Shown here piece by piece: positions 1 to 6,366 of a stretch of DNA of 9,130 nt (the stretch's first letter is position 1; every line of letters starts with the position of its first letter). The translations under genes and the position numbers were made by a program. A model generated the notes under the pieces. That model searched no databases. It was not told where the DNA came from and worked only from the letters and a program-made list of their open reading frames with translations. The stretch is from Planctomycetota bacterium (GTDB taxonomy: Bacteria; Planctomycetota; PUPC01; DSUN01), in NCBI GenBank assembly GCA_016872875.1, contig VGYW01000342.1, forward strand, positions 1-9,130, read 5' to 3'.

Positions 1-551
1 GCCGTGATCAGGATGTTCTCGGGCTTGATGTCGCGGTGGAGCACGGCGCTGTCGTGCGCGTACTGGAGGCCGGCGGCGACCTGACTGAATAGGCGAAGAG
101 CTTCGGGGAAGGGGAGCTTGCCGTCGCGCCGCAACCTGTCGCGCAGGCCCTCGCCCTCGACGAACTCCATGACGAAGAAGTAGGTGTCCCCCTGAGCGCC
201 CTTGTCGAGGATGTTCACGATGTTCGGGTGGGAGAGCTGGGCGAGGGCCGTGGCCTCGCGCTCGAAGCGTTCGAGGAAGGAGCCGCGCCGCGCCAGGTGC
301 TGGGCCAGGACCTTGAGGGCGACCGGGCGGTCGAGCGAGAGCTGCGTGGCGCGGTAGACCACCGCCATGCCGCCGCGGCCCACCAGGGCGTCCACGCGGC
401 AGCCGCTCACAACGTCGCCCACCCGCAGCCCGACCCGCTCGGCGGTCTCCAGGTCAACCGACGCGGAGCAATGGGGACACCTCCCCACCCCGGCCTCAGT
501 GCCGTCTGGGGCGTTGAGGACCTTTCCGCACTGGGGGCACCTGATGCTCAC
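1..551 (-). CDS. Ser/Thr protein kinase with N-terminal zinc ribbon (5' part only)
   Basis: Hanks-type (PknB-like) kinase that would transfer phosphate from ATP to Ser/Thr of partner proteins. The first 183 residues are visible; the gene continues past base 1. A zinc ribbon comes first (C5-x2-C8 and C25-x2-C28). The kinase domain follows, with glycine loop GRGGMAVV at 58-65, ATP lysine K80 in VALKVL, a likely alpha-C glutamate E99 in FEREA, and catalytic loop HRDIKPEN at 172-179 (D174, N179). All catalytic residues that should fall in this part are intact; the DFG motif lies outside. The GTG start at 551 is chosen because the peptide MSIRCPQCG is typical of zinc-ribbon openings. An in-frame TTG at 554 is a possible alternative, and GGAG lies 11 nt before the GTG. 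It is downstream of pilT on the same strand, separated by about 200 bp that hold its own promoter and a repeat array. The C-terminal part, which would show membrane or sensor domains, is not visible. Confidence 0.93.
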   Translation of the reverse strand, partial: MSIRCPQCGKVLNAPDGTEAGVGRCPHCSASVDLETAERVGLRVGDVVSGCRVDALVGRGGMAVVYRATQLSLDRPVALKVLAQHLARRGSFLERFEREATALAQLSHPNIVNILDKGAQGDTYFFVMEFVEGEGLRDRLRRDGKLPFPEALRLFSQVAAGLQYAHDSAVLHRDIKPENILIT

Positions 552-598
552 CAACGGGGTTTCTCCGCCGCTGCGCGATGGCCGGCCAAGCCTTCTCT

Positions 599-628
599 AT
601 CGTAGCAGGGGGCCGGTGGGGAAGTCAA
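599..628 (-). promoter_or_regulatory. Candidate sigma70-like promoter of the kinase gene
   Basis: On the minus strand there is TTGACT (623-628, 5 of 6 to the -35 consensus), an 18-bp spacer and TACGAT (599-604, 4 of 6 to the -10 consensus). Transcription would start near 592, giving a leader of about 40 nt with GGAG ahead of the GTG start. The -35 box lies only 2 bp from the decamer repeat array at 631-760. This suggests the kinase can be transcribed independently of pilT. It is predicted from sequence only. Confidence 0.5.
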
Positions 629-630
629 GA

Positions 631-760
631 TCGTTGAAAATCGTTGAAAGCCGTTCAAGACCGTTCAAAACCGTTCAAAACCGTTCAGACTGTGAGGCGG
701 TTTCAACGATCTTGAACGGCTTTCAACGATTTTCAACGGTCTTGAACGGTTTTCAGCGGC
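631..760. repeat. Inverted array of 10-bp repeat units between pilT and the kinase
   Basis: Thirteen consecutive 10-bp blocks, twelve of them variants of CCGTTCAAAA or TCGTTGAAAA or their complements. The left half (631-690) reads in one sense and the right half (701-760) in the other, around the centre TGTGAGGCGG (691-700). Bases 632-660 are perfectly complementary to 710-738, giving a 29-bp stem. The far block (751-760) runs into pilT: its minus-strand reading CCGCTGAAAA contains the pilT stop codon TGA (755-753). The array is AT-richer than its surroundings. It could act as a transcription barrier after pilT, a binding array in helical phase next to the kinase promoter, or a mobile palindromic element. 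Confidence 0.9.
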
Positions 761-1808
761 CTTGGTTTTCAGGCGGGAAGAGGTTTGGGCTGCTGGCGCG
801 CTTGGCGGCCTCGTCACGCGCGATCCTGCCGCGCATGACGAGGTCCTTGAGGGACTGGTCGAGCGAGACCATGCCGTAGGCGGAGCCGGTTTGGATGACG
901 GAGTTGATCTGGGCGGACTTCCGCTCGCGGATGAGGTTCCTGGCGGCGGGGATTCCGACGAGAATCTCGAAGGCGGCCACGCGCCCCTTCCCCTCGCGGG
1001 TCGGGATGAGCGTCTGCGCGATGATGGCGAGGAGCGATTCGCTGAACATCGTCCGCACCTGCTCCTGGCGCTCGCTGGGGAAGATGTCCACGATGCGGTC
1101 GCAGGTGGTCGCCGCCGAGTTGGTGTGCATGGTGGCGAGGACGAGGTGGCCGGTCTCCGCGGCGGTGATGGCGAGTTGGGTGGTCTCCAGGTCGCGCATC
1201 TCGCCCACGAGGACCACGTCGGGGTCCTCGCGGAGCGCGCTCCGCAGGGCGTTGGCGAACGAGTGGGTGTGCGCCCCGACCTCGCGCTGGTTGATCAGCG
1301 CGCACTTGCTCTCGTGCACGAACTCGATCGGGTCCTCGATGGTGATGATGTGGTCTGGGCAGCGCTGGTTGATGTAGTCAATGATCGCGGCCAGGGTGGT
1401 GCTCTTGCCCGAGCCGGTGGGTCCGGTCACCAGGATCAGCCCGCGGTCCTTCATGGCGAGCTCGCCGACGTTCGGGGGCAGCCCGAGCTTCTCGAGCGAT
1501 GGGGCGTCAGTGGGGATCTTGCGCAGGACGGCTGCCGGGCCATGGCGCTGGGTGAAGGCGTTCACGCGGAAGCGCGCGAAGTCGGTCGGGAACGAGAAGT
1601 CGACCTCGAGCTCCTCCTCGAACTCGCGGCGCTGGTCCTCGTTCATGATGCCGTGGAGCATGGAGCGCAAGGCTTCGGCGGGGATGGGCGGGGCGTTGGT
1701 GCGCTTGAGCTCGCCGTGGAGCCGCAGGATCGGGGGCGAGCCGGTCGCAAGGTGCAGGTCCGACGCACCCTGCTTGTGCATGAAGCTGAGGAGAGGCATT
1801 ATATCCAA
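753..1808 (-). CDS. pilT: Type IV pilus retraction ATPase PilT
   Basis: Hexameric cytoplasmic ATPase that drives pilus retraction and twitching motility. It is 351 residues, the usual PilT length, and all family motifs are present. These are the N-terminal KQGASDLHL (12-20), Walker A GPTGSGKST (129-137, K135), Asp box HIITIEDPIEF (153-163), Walker B DPDVVLVGEMRD (195-206, E203) and His box TAAETGHLVLATMHT (215-229, H221 and H228). The C-terminal AARNLIRE (288-295) corresponds to the AIRNLIRE motif that marks PilT proteins. The start is TTG at 1808: from memory of Pseudomonas-type PilT, MDIxxLLxF...KQGASDLHL aligns without a gap from that codon, and GAGG lies 10 nt upstream. The ATG at 1799 would delete three conserved residues. 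The stop codon lies inside the first unit of the 631-760 array. The gene follows the MshEN pseudo-ATPase gene after a 156-bp palindromic gap. Confidence 0.97.
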   Translation of the reverse strand: MDIMPLLSFMHKQGASDLHLATGSPPILRLHGELKRTNAPPIPAEALRSMLHGIMNEDQRREFEEELEVDFSFPTDFARFRVNAFTQRHGPAAVLRKIPTDAPSLEKLGLPPNVGELAMKDRGLILVTGPTGSGKSTTLAAIIDYINQRCPDHIITIEDPIEFVHESKCALINQREVGAHTHSFANALRSALREDPDVVLVGEMRDLETTQLAITAAETGHLVLATMHTNSAATTCDRIVDIFPSERQEQVRTMFSESLLAIIAQTLIPTREGKGRVAAFEILVGIPAARNLIRERKSAQINSVIQTGSAYGMVSLDQSLKDLVMRGRIARDEAAKRASSPNLFPPENQGR

Positions 1809-1831
1809 AGCGACAAGCCCTCTTCTGAGGA

Positions 1832-1972
1832 GGGGATGAATGGATGGGTGGATGGGTGGAAGAGGTGAGAGTGAGAGTGAGAGTGAGAGTGATTCTCTAC
1901 CGGCTCTTCCCTTTCACTTTCACTTTCGCTCTGCCCTCATTCATCCATTCATCCACCCATCCAATCATCCCC
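1832..1972. repeat. Microsatellite-built imperfect palindrome between the MshEN gene and pilT
   Basis: The outer arms 1832-1860 (GGATGGGTG repeats) and 1944-1972 (CATCCACCCATCC type) are complementary at 26 of 29 positions. Inside them, 1865-1891 is a GAGAGT tandem run and 1909-1928 is a CTTTCA tandem run. These inner runs pair with each other if G-U pairs are allowed in a plus-strand RNA, and less well in a minus-strand RNA. The element fills nearly the whole 156-bp gap between two leftward genes. Its right arm overlaps the end of the MshEN gene and contains that gene's TGA stop (1967-1965). No convincing promoter for pilT is visible inside it, so pilT may be co-transcribed through it. Confidence 0.85.
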
Positions 1973-3047
1973 CTTCGTTCATGGGCGCCATGCCGGCACG
2001 GACGCAGGCATCGCGCAGGCGCGCGACCGGCGCGCCGTCGTAGATCAGGTCGCGGACCTCCTGGTCGGGCTCGAGCACCTGATGGAGCAGTTGGACGCCG
2101 GGGAGCGTTTCGCCCTCTGGGCTGCGCCTCTGCACGAGCCGCTGCGCGACGACGAGGCGGAGCGAGCTGGCGAGGAGCGCGCCCTTCACGCCGCAGTCGC
2201 GGAGCTGGCCGAGCGCGCCCAGGACGTCCCCCGCCCGCATCTCGCCGAGCACGAGGGTGCTGACGAGCGTCTCAGGGCGGAGGGCCGACCAGACCTCCGC
2301 TTGGTGGAGGCGTTCCGCCAGGAGCACGTCCGGAGGGTCCTCCGCCAGCCTGCCCAGGGCGCCGAGATAATCGGCGGAGCTCCGGGCGTCGAGGGTGACG
2401 ACGCGGCGCTCGGGCGAGGCGGCGACCGCCAGGAGAGCGTAGAGCGTGGTCGTGCAGCCCGAGCGGCGCGGCCCGCAGACGACGATGAGCCCGGCCCGCG
2501 CCTGGGCCGCACGCCGCAGCCGGGCCTGAGTTGCCTCGTCGAAACCCAGCTCGCCCAGCGGGCGCTGCGCTGCCTGGCGTGGCTTGAGCTGCCCCCCGGC
2601 GCCCCGCTGGGCGAACGCGCTGAGCGCCTCCTGGATCGCCGCGGCATCGGCCATGGCCACGTTGAGCCTGGCGCCGGCGGCGGCACGGATTTCCTCGATG
2701 GCGCGCGCGTCCGTCGGGTCGGCCATCGCAACCGTCAGCTCCTCCCCAAGCCGCACCATCGGCACGGCCTGGCAGCGGCGCAGGAGATCGAGGGGGACCA
2801 GCCCCGTCAGCTCGGGCTCGATGGCCCTTGCGTCGAGCTGAACGTAGGGGATGCCGAGCAGGTTGCCCAGCGCCCAGTTGAGCTGGTCGCGGCTGAGGAT
2901 TCGCTCCTGGACGAGAATCTCGCCGAAGCGTCCGCCGGACTCGTGCTGCTTCTTGAGCGCGGCGCGGCGCTGCTCGCGGGTGATCAGCCCGTGCTCCACG
3001 AGCACGTCGCCGAGCCGTCGGACCTTCGCCTCGTGCTGCCTTGCCAT
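1965..3047 (-). CDS. MshEN-domain protein with degenerate PilB/GspE-type ATPase domain
   Basis: 360 residues, much shorter than the roughly 550 usual for PilB/GspE. Residues 11-63 carry the tandem MshEN nucleotide-binding motif: a 24-residue repeat from R11-L-G to Q34, a 5-residue spacer (35-39), then a second 24-residue repeat from R40-F-G to L63. MshEN domains of this type bind c-di-GMP. The N2D region of secretion ATPases is missing. An ATPase-like segment starts near 166 (ELGF) and includes GPRRSGCTTTLYALL (192-206), where the Walker A lysine is C198 and the third and fourth residues are Arg. DPPDVLLAE (237-245) stands for Walker B. The His box is lost (ETLVSTLVLGEMR, 259-271), and there is no zinc tetracysteine. 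The family match returns at LLASSLRLVVAQRLVQR (291-307). It is therefore predicted to be non-catalytic. The ATG at 3047 has AGGAGG 4 nt upstream; the longer open frame to 3467 only runs antisense to addB. It is probably a regulator or partner of the pilus motor encoded next to it. Confidence 0.85.
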   Translation of the reverse strand: MARQHEAKVRRLGDVLVEHGLITREQRRAALKKQHESGGRFGEILVQERILSRDQLNWALGNLLGIPYVQLDARAIEPELTGLVPLDLLRRCQAVPMVRLGEELTVAMADPTDARAIEEIRAAAGARLNVAMADAAAIQEALSAFAQRGAGGQLKPRQAAQRPLGELGFDEATQARLRRAAQARAGLIVVCGPRRSGCTTTLYALLAVAASPERRVVTLDARSSADYLGALGRLAEDPPDVLLAERLHQAEVWSALRPETLVSTLVLGEMRAGDVLGALGQLRDCGVKGALLASSLRLVVAQRLVQRRSPEGETLPGVQLLHQVLEPDQEVRDLIYDGAPVARLRDACVRAGMAPMNEGG

Positions 3048-3051
3048 TGGA

Positions 3052-3057
3052 CCTCCT
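3052..3057 (-). promoter_or_regulatory. Shine-Dalgarno site of the MshEN-domain gene
   Basis: A perfect AGGAGG on the minus strand ends 4 nt before the ATG at 3047. It is the strongest ribosome site in the window. It fixes the start of this gene, which otherwise has a 140-codon open extension upstream with no homology. Confidence 0.85.
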
Positions 3058-3068
3058 GGCGATTCGCC

Positions 3069-3099
3069 CAGAATATATACACCATGCCCCGATATTCTG
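3069..3099. promoter_or_regulatory. Inverted repeat, candidate operator in the divergent promoter region
   Basis: Perfect 8-bp arms CAGAATAT (3069-3076) and ATATTCTG (3092-3099) are separated by 15 bp. The centre-to-centre distance is 23 bp, about two helical turns, which suits a dimeric regulator. The arms overlap both the -10 and the -35 of the predicted leftward promoter, so binding would be expected to repress the MshEN gene. The cognate regulator is unknown. Confidence 0.45.
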
Positions 3100-3102
3100 C
3101 AA
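3074..3102 (-). promoter_or_regulatory. Candidate promoter of the MshEN gene (leftward)
   Basis: Minus strand TTGCAG (3097-3102, weak -35), a 17-bp spacer and TATATA (3074-3079). Transcription would begin near 3066 and give a leader of under 20 nt that still includes the AGGAGG site. The -35 is poor and the -10 good. The prediction is supported by position and by the inverted repeat that overlaps it. Confidence 0.45.
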
Positions 3103-3104
3103 GC

Positions 3105-3133
3105 TTGACGATGGCGAGCCTCGCGGGTATGAT
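3105..3133 (+). promoter_or_regulatory. Strong sigma70-like promoter of addB, apparently leaderless
   Basis: TTGACG (3105-3110, 5 of 6), exactly 17 bp, then TATGAT (3128-3133, 5 of 6). The addB ATG begins at 3142, only 8 nt after the -10 box. That is where transcription itself should start, and there is no Shine-Dalgarno sequence. The mRNA would be leaderless or have one or two leader bases. Its -35 lies 2 bp from the -35 of the opposite promoter, so the two may compete for polymerase. Confidence 0.65.
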
Positions 3134-3141
3134 GCGGCACC

Positions 3142-6100
3142 ATGAGCGAGCAGGGCGAGAAGGACCGAATCCTCTTCCACGCCGGGGACTTTCCGGCGCT
3201 GGAAGGCGCCCTGCGGCGCGAGCTTGACGCCCTCCGCGCCGAAGACCGGCTCGCGCCGATCATCGTCCTAGTGCCCACCAACCTTCTCCGCCGCCACCTG
3301 GCCGCGGTGGGCGCCGAGCGCGGCATCATTAACATCCACTTCCTCACGCTGCTCGATCTCGCGCGGGAGCTTGGCGAGGGGCCGCTTGCGGCGGCCGGGC
3401 GGCGCCCGCTGCCCGCTCCGGGCGGCGAGCTCATCGCGCGGGCCGCGTGCCGGGGCAAGCCAGACACCTACTTCGCGGCAATCGCTGCGCGCCCCGGCTT
3501 CCAGCGGGCGCTCCTGGCCACAATCGCGGACTTCAAGGAGGCCGGCCACACCGTCGCCGAGCTGCGCGACCGCCTGGACAAACGGCCCCTGCGAAGCCAT
3601 TCCGCGCGCCCGAAGCTGCTCGACCTCGCGGCGCTCTGGGCCGCCTATGAGGGGCGTCTGGCCGAGCTGTCGCTCTACGACGACGCCGACCTGATGTCCA
3701 CGGCCGCCGCCGCCGCCGAGGGCGACCGCTGGCTCGCCCAGGCCCGCGCCGTCCTCGTCTACGGCTTCTATGACTTCAACGAGCTCCAACGCCGGCTTGT
3801 GGCCGCCTGCACCGCGGGCCGGCCCGCACGGGCCTTCATGCCCTACCTGCCCGGCTCCGACGCGTTCCGATACGCAACGCCCACGTTCGAGTGGTTCAAG
3901 TCCCTGGGCTTCGCTCCGACGGAGGAGCCGGAGGCGCCCGCCGATGCGGGGCTTGCGGCCATCCAGCGGGGCCTCTTCGCCACAACCGCGGCAGGCGCAG
4001 ACAGAAGAGTCGAGGACGAGGACGAGGGACGAGGACGATTGAGGATTGTCAGTGCGCCGGATGAGGTGCGCGAGGTGCGGGCGATCATCCGCGCGGCGGT
4101 GGAGGCCGCGCGCAAGGGGGAGGTGCCGCTGCCGCGCGTGGGCGTCCTCCTGCGCCAGCCTGCCACCTACGCCCCGCTGTTCGCCGAGGAGTGCCACGCG
4201 GGGGCGCTCGACGCCTACCACCACAGCCCGCCCCCGCTGGCGACCTCGCGCGCCGGCCGCAGCCTCCTCATGCTCCTCGGCCTCATCGGCAGCGAGCTCG
4301 AACGCCCAGACGTGATGGACTTCCTCACCTATGCCGACCTGGCGGTTGACAGCGCTCCGACCGCTGATTGGGACCTCGCGTCCATCCAGGCAGGGATAGT
4401 GAAGGGGCGCGAGGCGTGGCATCGGCGCCTGGCCGCCTTGTGCCGCTCCCTGAAGGATGAAGCCGATATGGGGGACGCGGGGCGCGGAGGCCCCGCCCAC
4501 GCCCGGCTCCTCGCCGCAGCGGAATCGCTCGATGCCCTCCTGGCCCGCTTCTTCCCCGCCCTGGAGCGGGACGCCTTCGCGTCCCGTTCCTGGGCCGAGT
4601 TGGTTGGCGCGGTGGTGGCCCTCTTCCGCGACTTCGTGCGTCCGAGCGCGGAGCGGGAGGCCGTGGCCGAGGCCGTCGCTGAGCTTGCCACGCTCGACAT
4701 CACGGGCGAAGCTGCGGACGCGGCAACACTGGCCAGGCTCGCACGCGAGCTGCTCGAGGGCCGGTTCGCGCCGCGCGCGCCCTTCGGCTCGCGCGGGCCG
4801 GTGGTCGTGGACCTGCTCGACGGCCGCGGGCTGCCCTTCGACCTCGTGTGCGTGCCTGGGCTGGTGGAGGGCGGATTCCCTGCGGCCCCAGCCGTTGACC
4901 CGCTGCTGTCGGACCAGGAACGCGACCTGTTGGGGCGCGCCGGGCTGCCCCTGCCGCTCAAGGGCGAAAGGGGCCAGGAGGAGCGCCTCCTCTTCCGCCT
5001 CGCCGTCGGCGCGGGCGCCAAGAAGGTGCTCCTCACCTATCCACGGCTGGAGCCGGCCTCGGACAGGGAGCGGGTGCCGTCGCACTTCCTCCTGCGCGCG
5101 GTGGAGGCGGCCACGGGGGTGCGCTGCGACTACAAACGGCTGGCGGCCTTCGTGCGGCCGGGGCGCCTCTCGGCCTCGGCCTTCGCGCTCGACGACCCCC
5201 AGGCGGCCTGGCGCGAGGGGGAGTACGACCTGGCGGTGGTCCGCCGCGCCCTGGCGAGCCGCGACGCGGCGGAGCTGGCCTACCTGGGCCACGTGGCCGC
5301 CACGTTCGGCCCCGCCTGGCGTGCCGAAGCCCGCCGCTGGGAGGAGGGCCGCTTCACCCCCTACGACGGCGTGCTGGCCGACCCCGCGGCCCTGGCCGCC
5401 CTGGCCGAGCGCCTCGGGCCGTTCCCCTGGCGGACCGCGGCGAGCGCCCTCGAACAATACGCCCAGTGCCCCTTCCAGTACTTTCTGAGCCGCGTCCTCG
5501 GCATCGAGGCCCTCGAGGAGCCGGAGACCGTGCGCCGCATCTCCGGCCTCGACCGCGGGAGCGTGCTCCACCGCATCCTGTTCCGCGCCCTGAGGCGAGC
5601 GCGGGACGAACGCCGCCTGCCGCTGCGCCCCGAGCACGAGGCGCTCGTGCTCGAGGCCGCACGCCAGGGCTTCGCGGAGTTCGAGCAGCGTGGCCTCGTC
5701 GGCCACCCGGCGCTCTGGGCGCTCGAACGCGAGACCCTCGAGCGCGACCTGCGGCGCTTCGTCGAGGACGAGGCGCGCGACCCCTCCGGCTATCTCCCCA
5801 CCCACTTCGAGGCCGTCTTTGGCTCCCGCCGCGGCCACGATGCCGAGGAGGAGCTCTGGCGCGAGGAGGGGGTGGACATCCCGCTCGGCGGCCCGGCCAC
5901 CCTCCGCATCACGGGCCGCATGGACCGCATTGACCTCACGCCGGACGGGAAGCGGGGCAGAGTGATTGACTACAAGTCGGGCAAGAGGCCGAAGGGGCTC
6001 GGCGACAACGCCTTCGCCGGCGGCACGGCGCTACAGTTGCCCCTCTACCTCAAGGCCGCCGCCGCCCTGCTCCCGACGGCCACCTTCGAGGCCGCGCTCT

Positions 6101-6366
6101 ACCGCTTCGTCACCGCGGCCGGCGAATACAGATCAATCCAGTTCACCCGCGACGAGATCGTGAACCGAGAGGCGGACCTGACGGCGATCCTTGGCACCAT
6201 CGCCGAAGGAATCCGCTCCGGTCGCTTCTTCGCCGGGCTGGCGGCCGGGCCGTGCGAGTTCTGCGACTTCAAGTCCGTGTGCGGAACCGCGTCCGCCGCC
6301 CTCAGCGAGATGAAGGCATCCGATCCAGCGGTGGAGCCTTTCCTCAAGATGCGAGCGATCGAATGA
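3142..6366 (+). CDS. addB: AddB-like subunit of the AddAB helicase-nuclease (PD-(D/E)XK nuclease)
   Basis: Partner of AddA in the complex that resects double-strand breaks and prepares 3' ends for RecA. It is 1074 residues, in the AddB size range. The N-terminal half is a superfamily I helicase fold without a visible Walker A lysine (LVPTNLLRRHL at 43-53 follows instead), as in non-motor AddB/RecC-type subunits. The C-terminal nuclease has H810 (RGSVLHRIL), D928 in GRMDRID, and D943 and K945 in VIDYKSG. The four cysteines of the AddB iron-sulfur staple are present: C776 in QCPFQYF, then C1038, C1041 and C1047 in CEFCDFKSVC. The ATG at 3142 lacks a Shine-Dalgarno site and fits a leaderless start. 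The stop overlaps the addA start (ATGA, 6363-6366), so the two are translationally coupled. An acidic repeat-derived insert lies at residues 288-300. The subunit could also be labelled RexB-like; the neighbouring addA supports AddB. Confidence 0.92.
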   Translation: MSEQGEKDRILFHAGDFPALEGALRRELDALRAEDRLAPIIVLVPTNLLRRHLAAVGAERGIINIHFLTLLDLARELGEGPLAAAGRRPLPAPGGELIARAACRGKPDTYFAAIAARPGFQRALLATIADFKEAGHTVAELRDRLDKRPLRSHSARPKLLDLAALWAAYEGRLAELSLYDDADLMSTAAAAAEGDRWLAQARAVLVYGFYDFNELQRRLVAACTAGRPARAFMPYLPGSDAFRYATPTFEWFKSLGFAPTEEPEAPADAGLAAIQRGLFATTAAGADRRVEDEDEGRGRLRIVSAPDEVREVRAIIRAAVEAARKGEVPLPRVGVLLRQPATYAPLFAEECHAGALDAYHHSPPPLATSRAGRSLLMLLGLIGSELERPDVMDFLTYADLAVDSAPTADWDLASIQAGIVKGREAWHRRLAALCRSLKDEADMGDAGRGGPAHARLLAAAESLDALLARFFPALERDAFASRSWAELVGAVVALFRDFVRPSAEREAVAEAVAELATLDITGEAADAATLARLARELLEGRFAPRAPFGSRGPVVVDLLDGRGLPFDLVCVPGLVEGGFPAAPAVDPLLSDQERDLLGRAGLPLPLKGERGQEERLLFRLAVGAGAKKVLLTYPRLEPASDRERVPSHFLLRAVEAATGVRCDYKRLAAFVRPGRLSASAFALDDPQAAWREGEYDLAVVRRALASRDAAELAYLGHVAATFGPAWRAEARRWEEGRFTPYDGVLADPAALAALAERLGPFPWRTAASALEQYAQCPFQYFLSRVLGIEALEEPETVRRISGLDRGSVLHRILFRALRRARDERRLPLRPEHEALVLEAARQGFAEFEQRGLVGHPALWALERETLERDLRRFVEDEARDPSGYLPTHFEAVFGSRRGHDAEEELWREEGVDIPLGGPATLRITGRMDRIDLTPDGKRGRVIDYKSGKRPKGLGDNAFAGGTALQLPLYLKAAAALLPTATFEAALYRFVTAAGEYRSIQFTRDEIVNREADLTAILGTIAEGIRSGRFFAGLAAGPCEFCDFKSVCGTASAALSEMKASDPAVEPFLKMRAIE
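4001..4041 (+). repeat. GAGGAC-rich element inside addB (copy 1)
   Basis: Begins ACAGAAGAGTCGAGGACGAG and ends GGACGAGGACGATTG. It encodes RRVEDEDEGRGRL, residues 288-300 of AddB, between two folded segments and just before LRIVSAPDEVREVRAI, where the family match resumes. A near-identical element occurs in addA at 8965-9017 in the same reading frame. The AGA, GGA and CGA codons contrast with the C- or G-ending codons around it. Confidence 0.85.

Noticed and set aside
631..760. The decamer array as a CRISPR array.
   Set aside because: Units are 10 bp and contiguous, with no spacers and with inverted halves.
1798..1803. Perfect TATAAT on the minus strand at the pilT start.
   Set aside because: It overlaps pilT codons 3-4, so a transcript from it would lose the start. 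There is no good -35 at the right distance.
762..1868. Long plus-strand open frame of 368 codons opposite pilT.
   Set aside because: It is antisense to a gene with all PilT motifs. Its composition (rich in Gly, Val, Asp, Arg) is that of a high-GC shadow frame, and it has no recognisable motif.
1840..2043. Short plus-strand frame with an ESESESESD peptide.
   Set aside because: It is a translation of the GAGAGT microsatellite running into the antisense of the MshEN gene. It has no ribosome site or homology.
3048..3467. 140-codon N-terminal extension of the MshEN protein frame.
   Set aside because: It runs antisense into addB, crosses the divergent promoter region, and lies upstream of a perfect AGGAGG and ATG that match the normal MshEN start.
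4477..4496. Hairpin GCGGGGC-loop-GCCCCGC within addB.
   Set aside because: A 7-bp GC stem is common by chance at this base composition. No second copy was seen and there is no U tract, so it is neither a terminator nor a clear repeat element.
3268..5838. Minus-strand open frame of 856 codons across addB.
   Set aside because: Shadow of a confidently identified nuclease gene. No family motif, and its long open length is expected from GC-rich codon bias.
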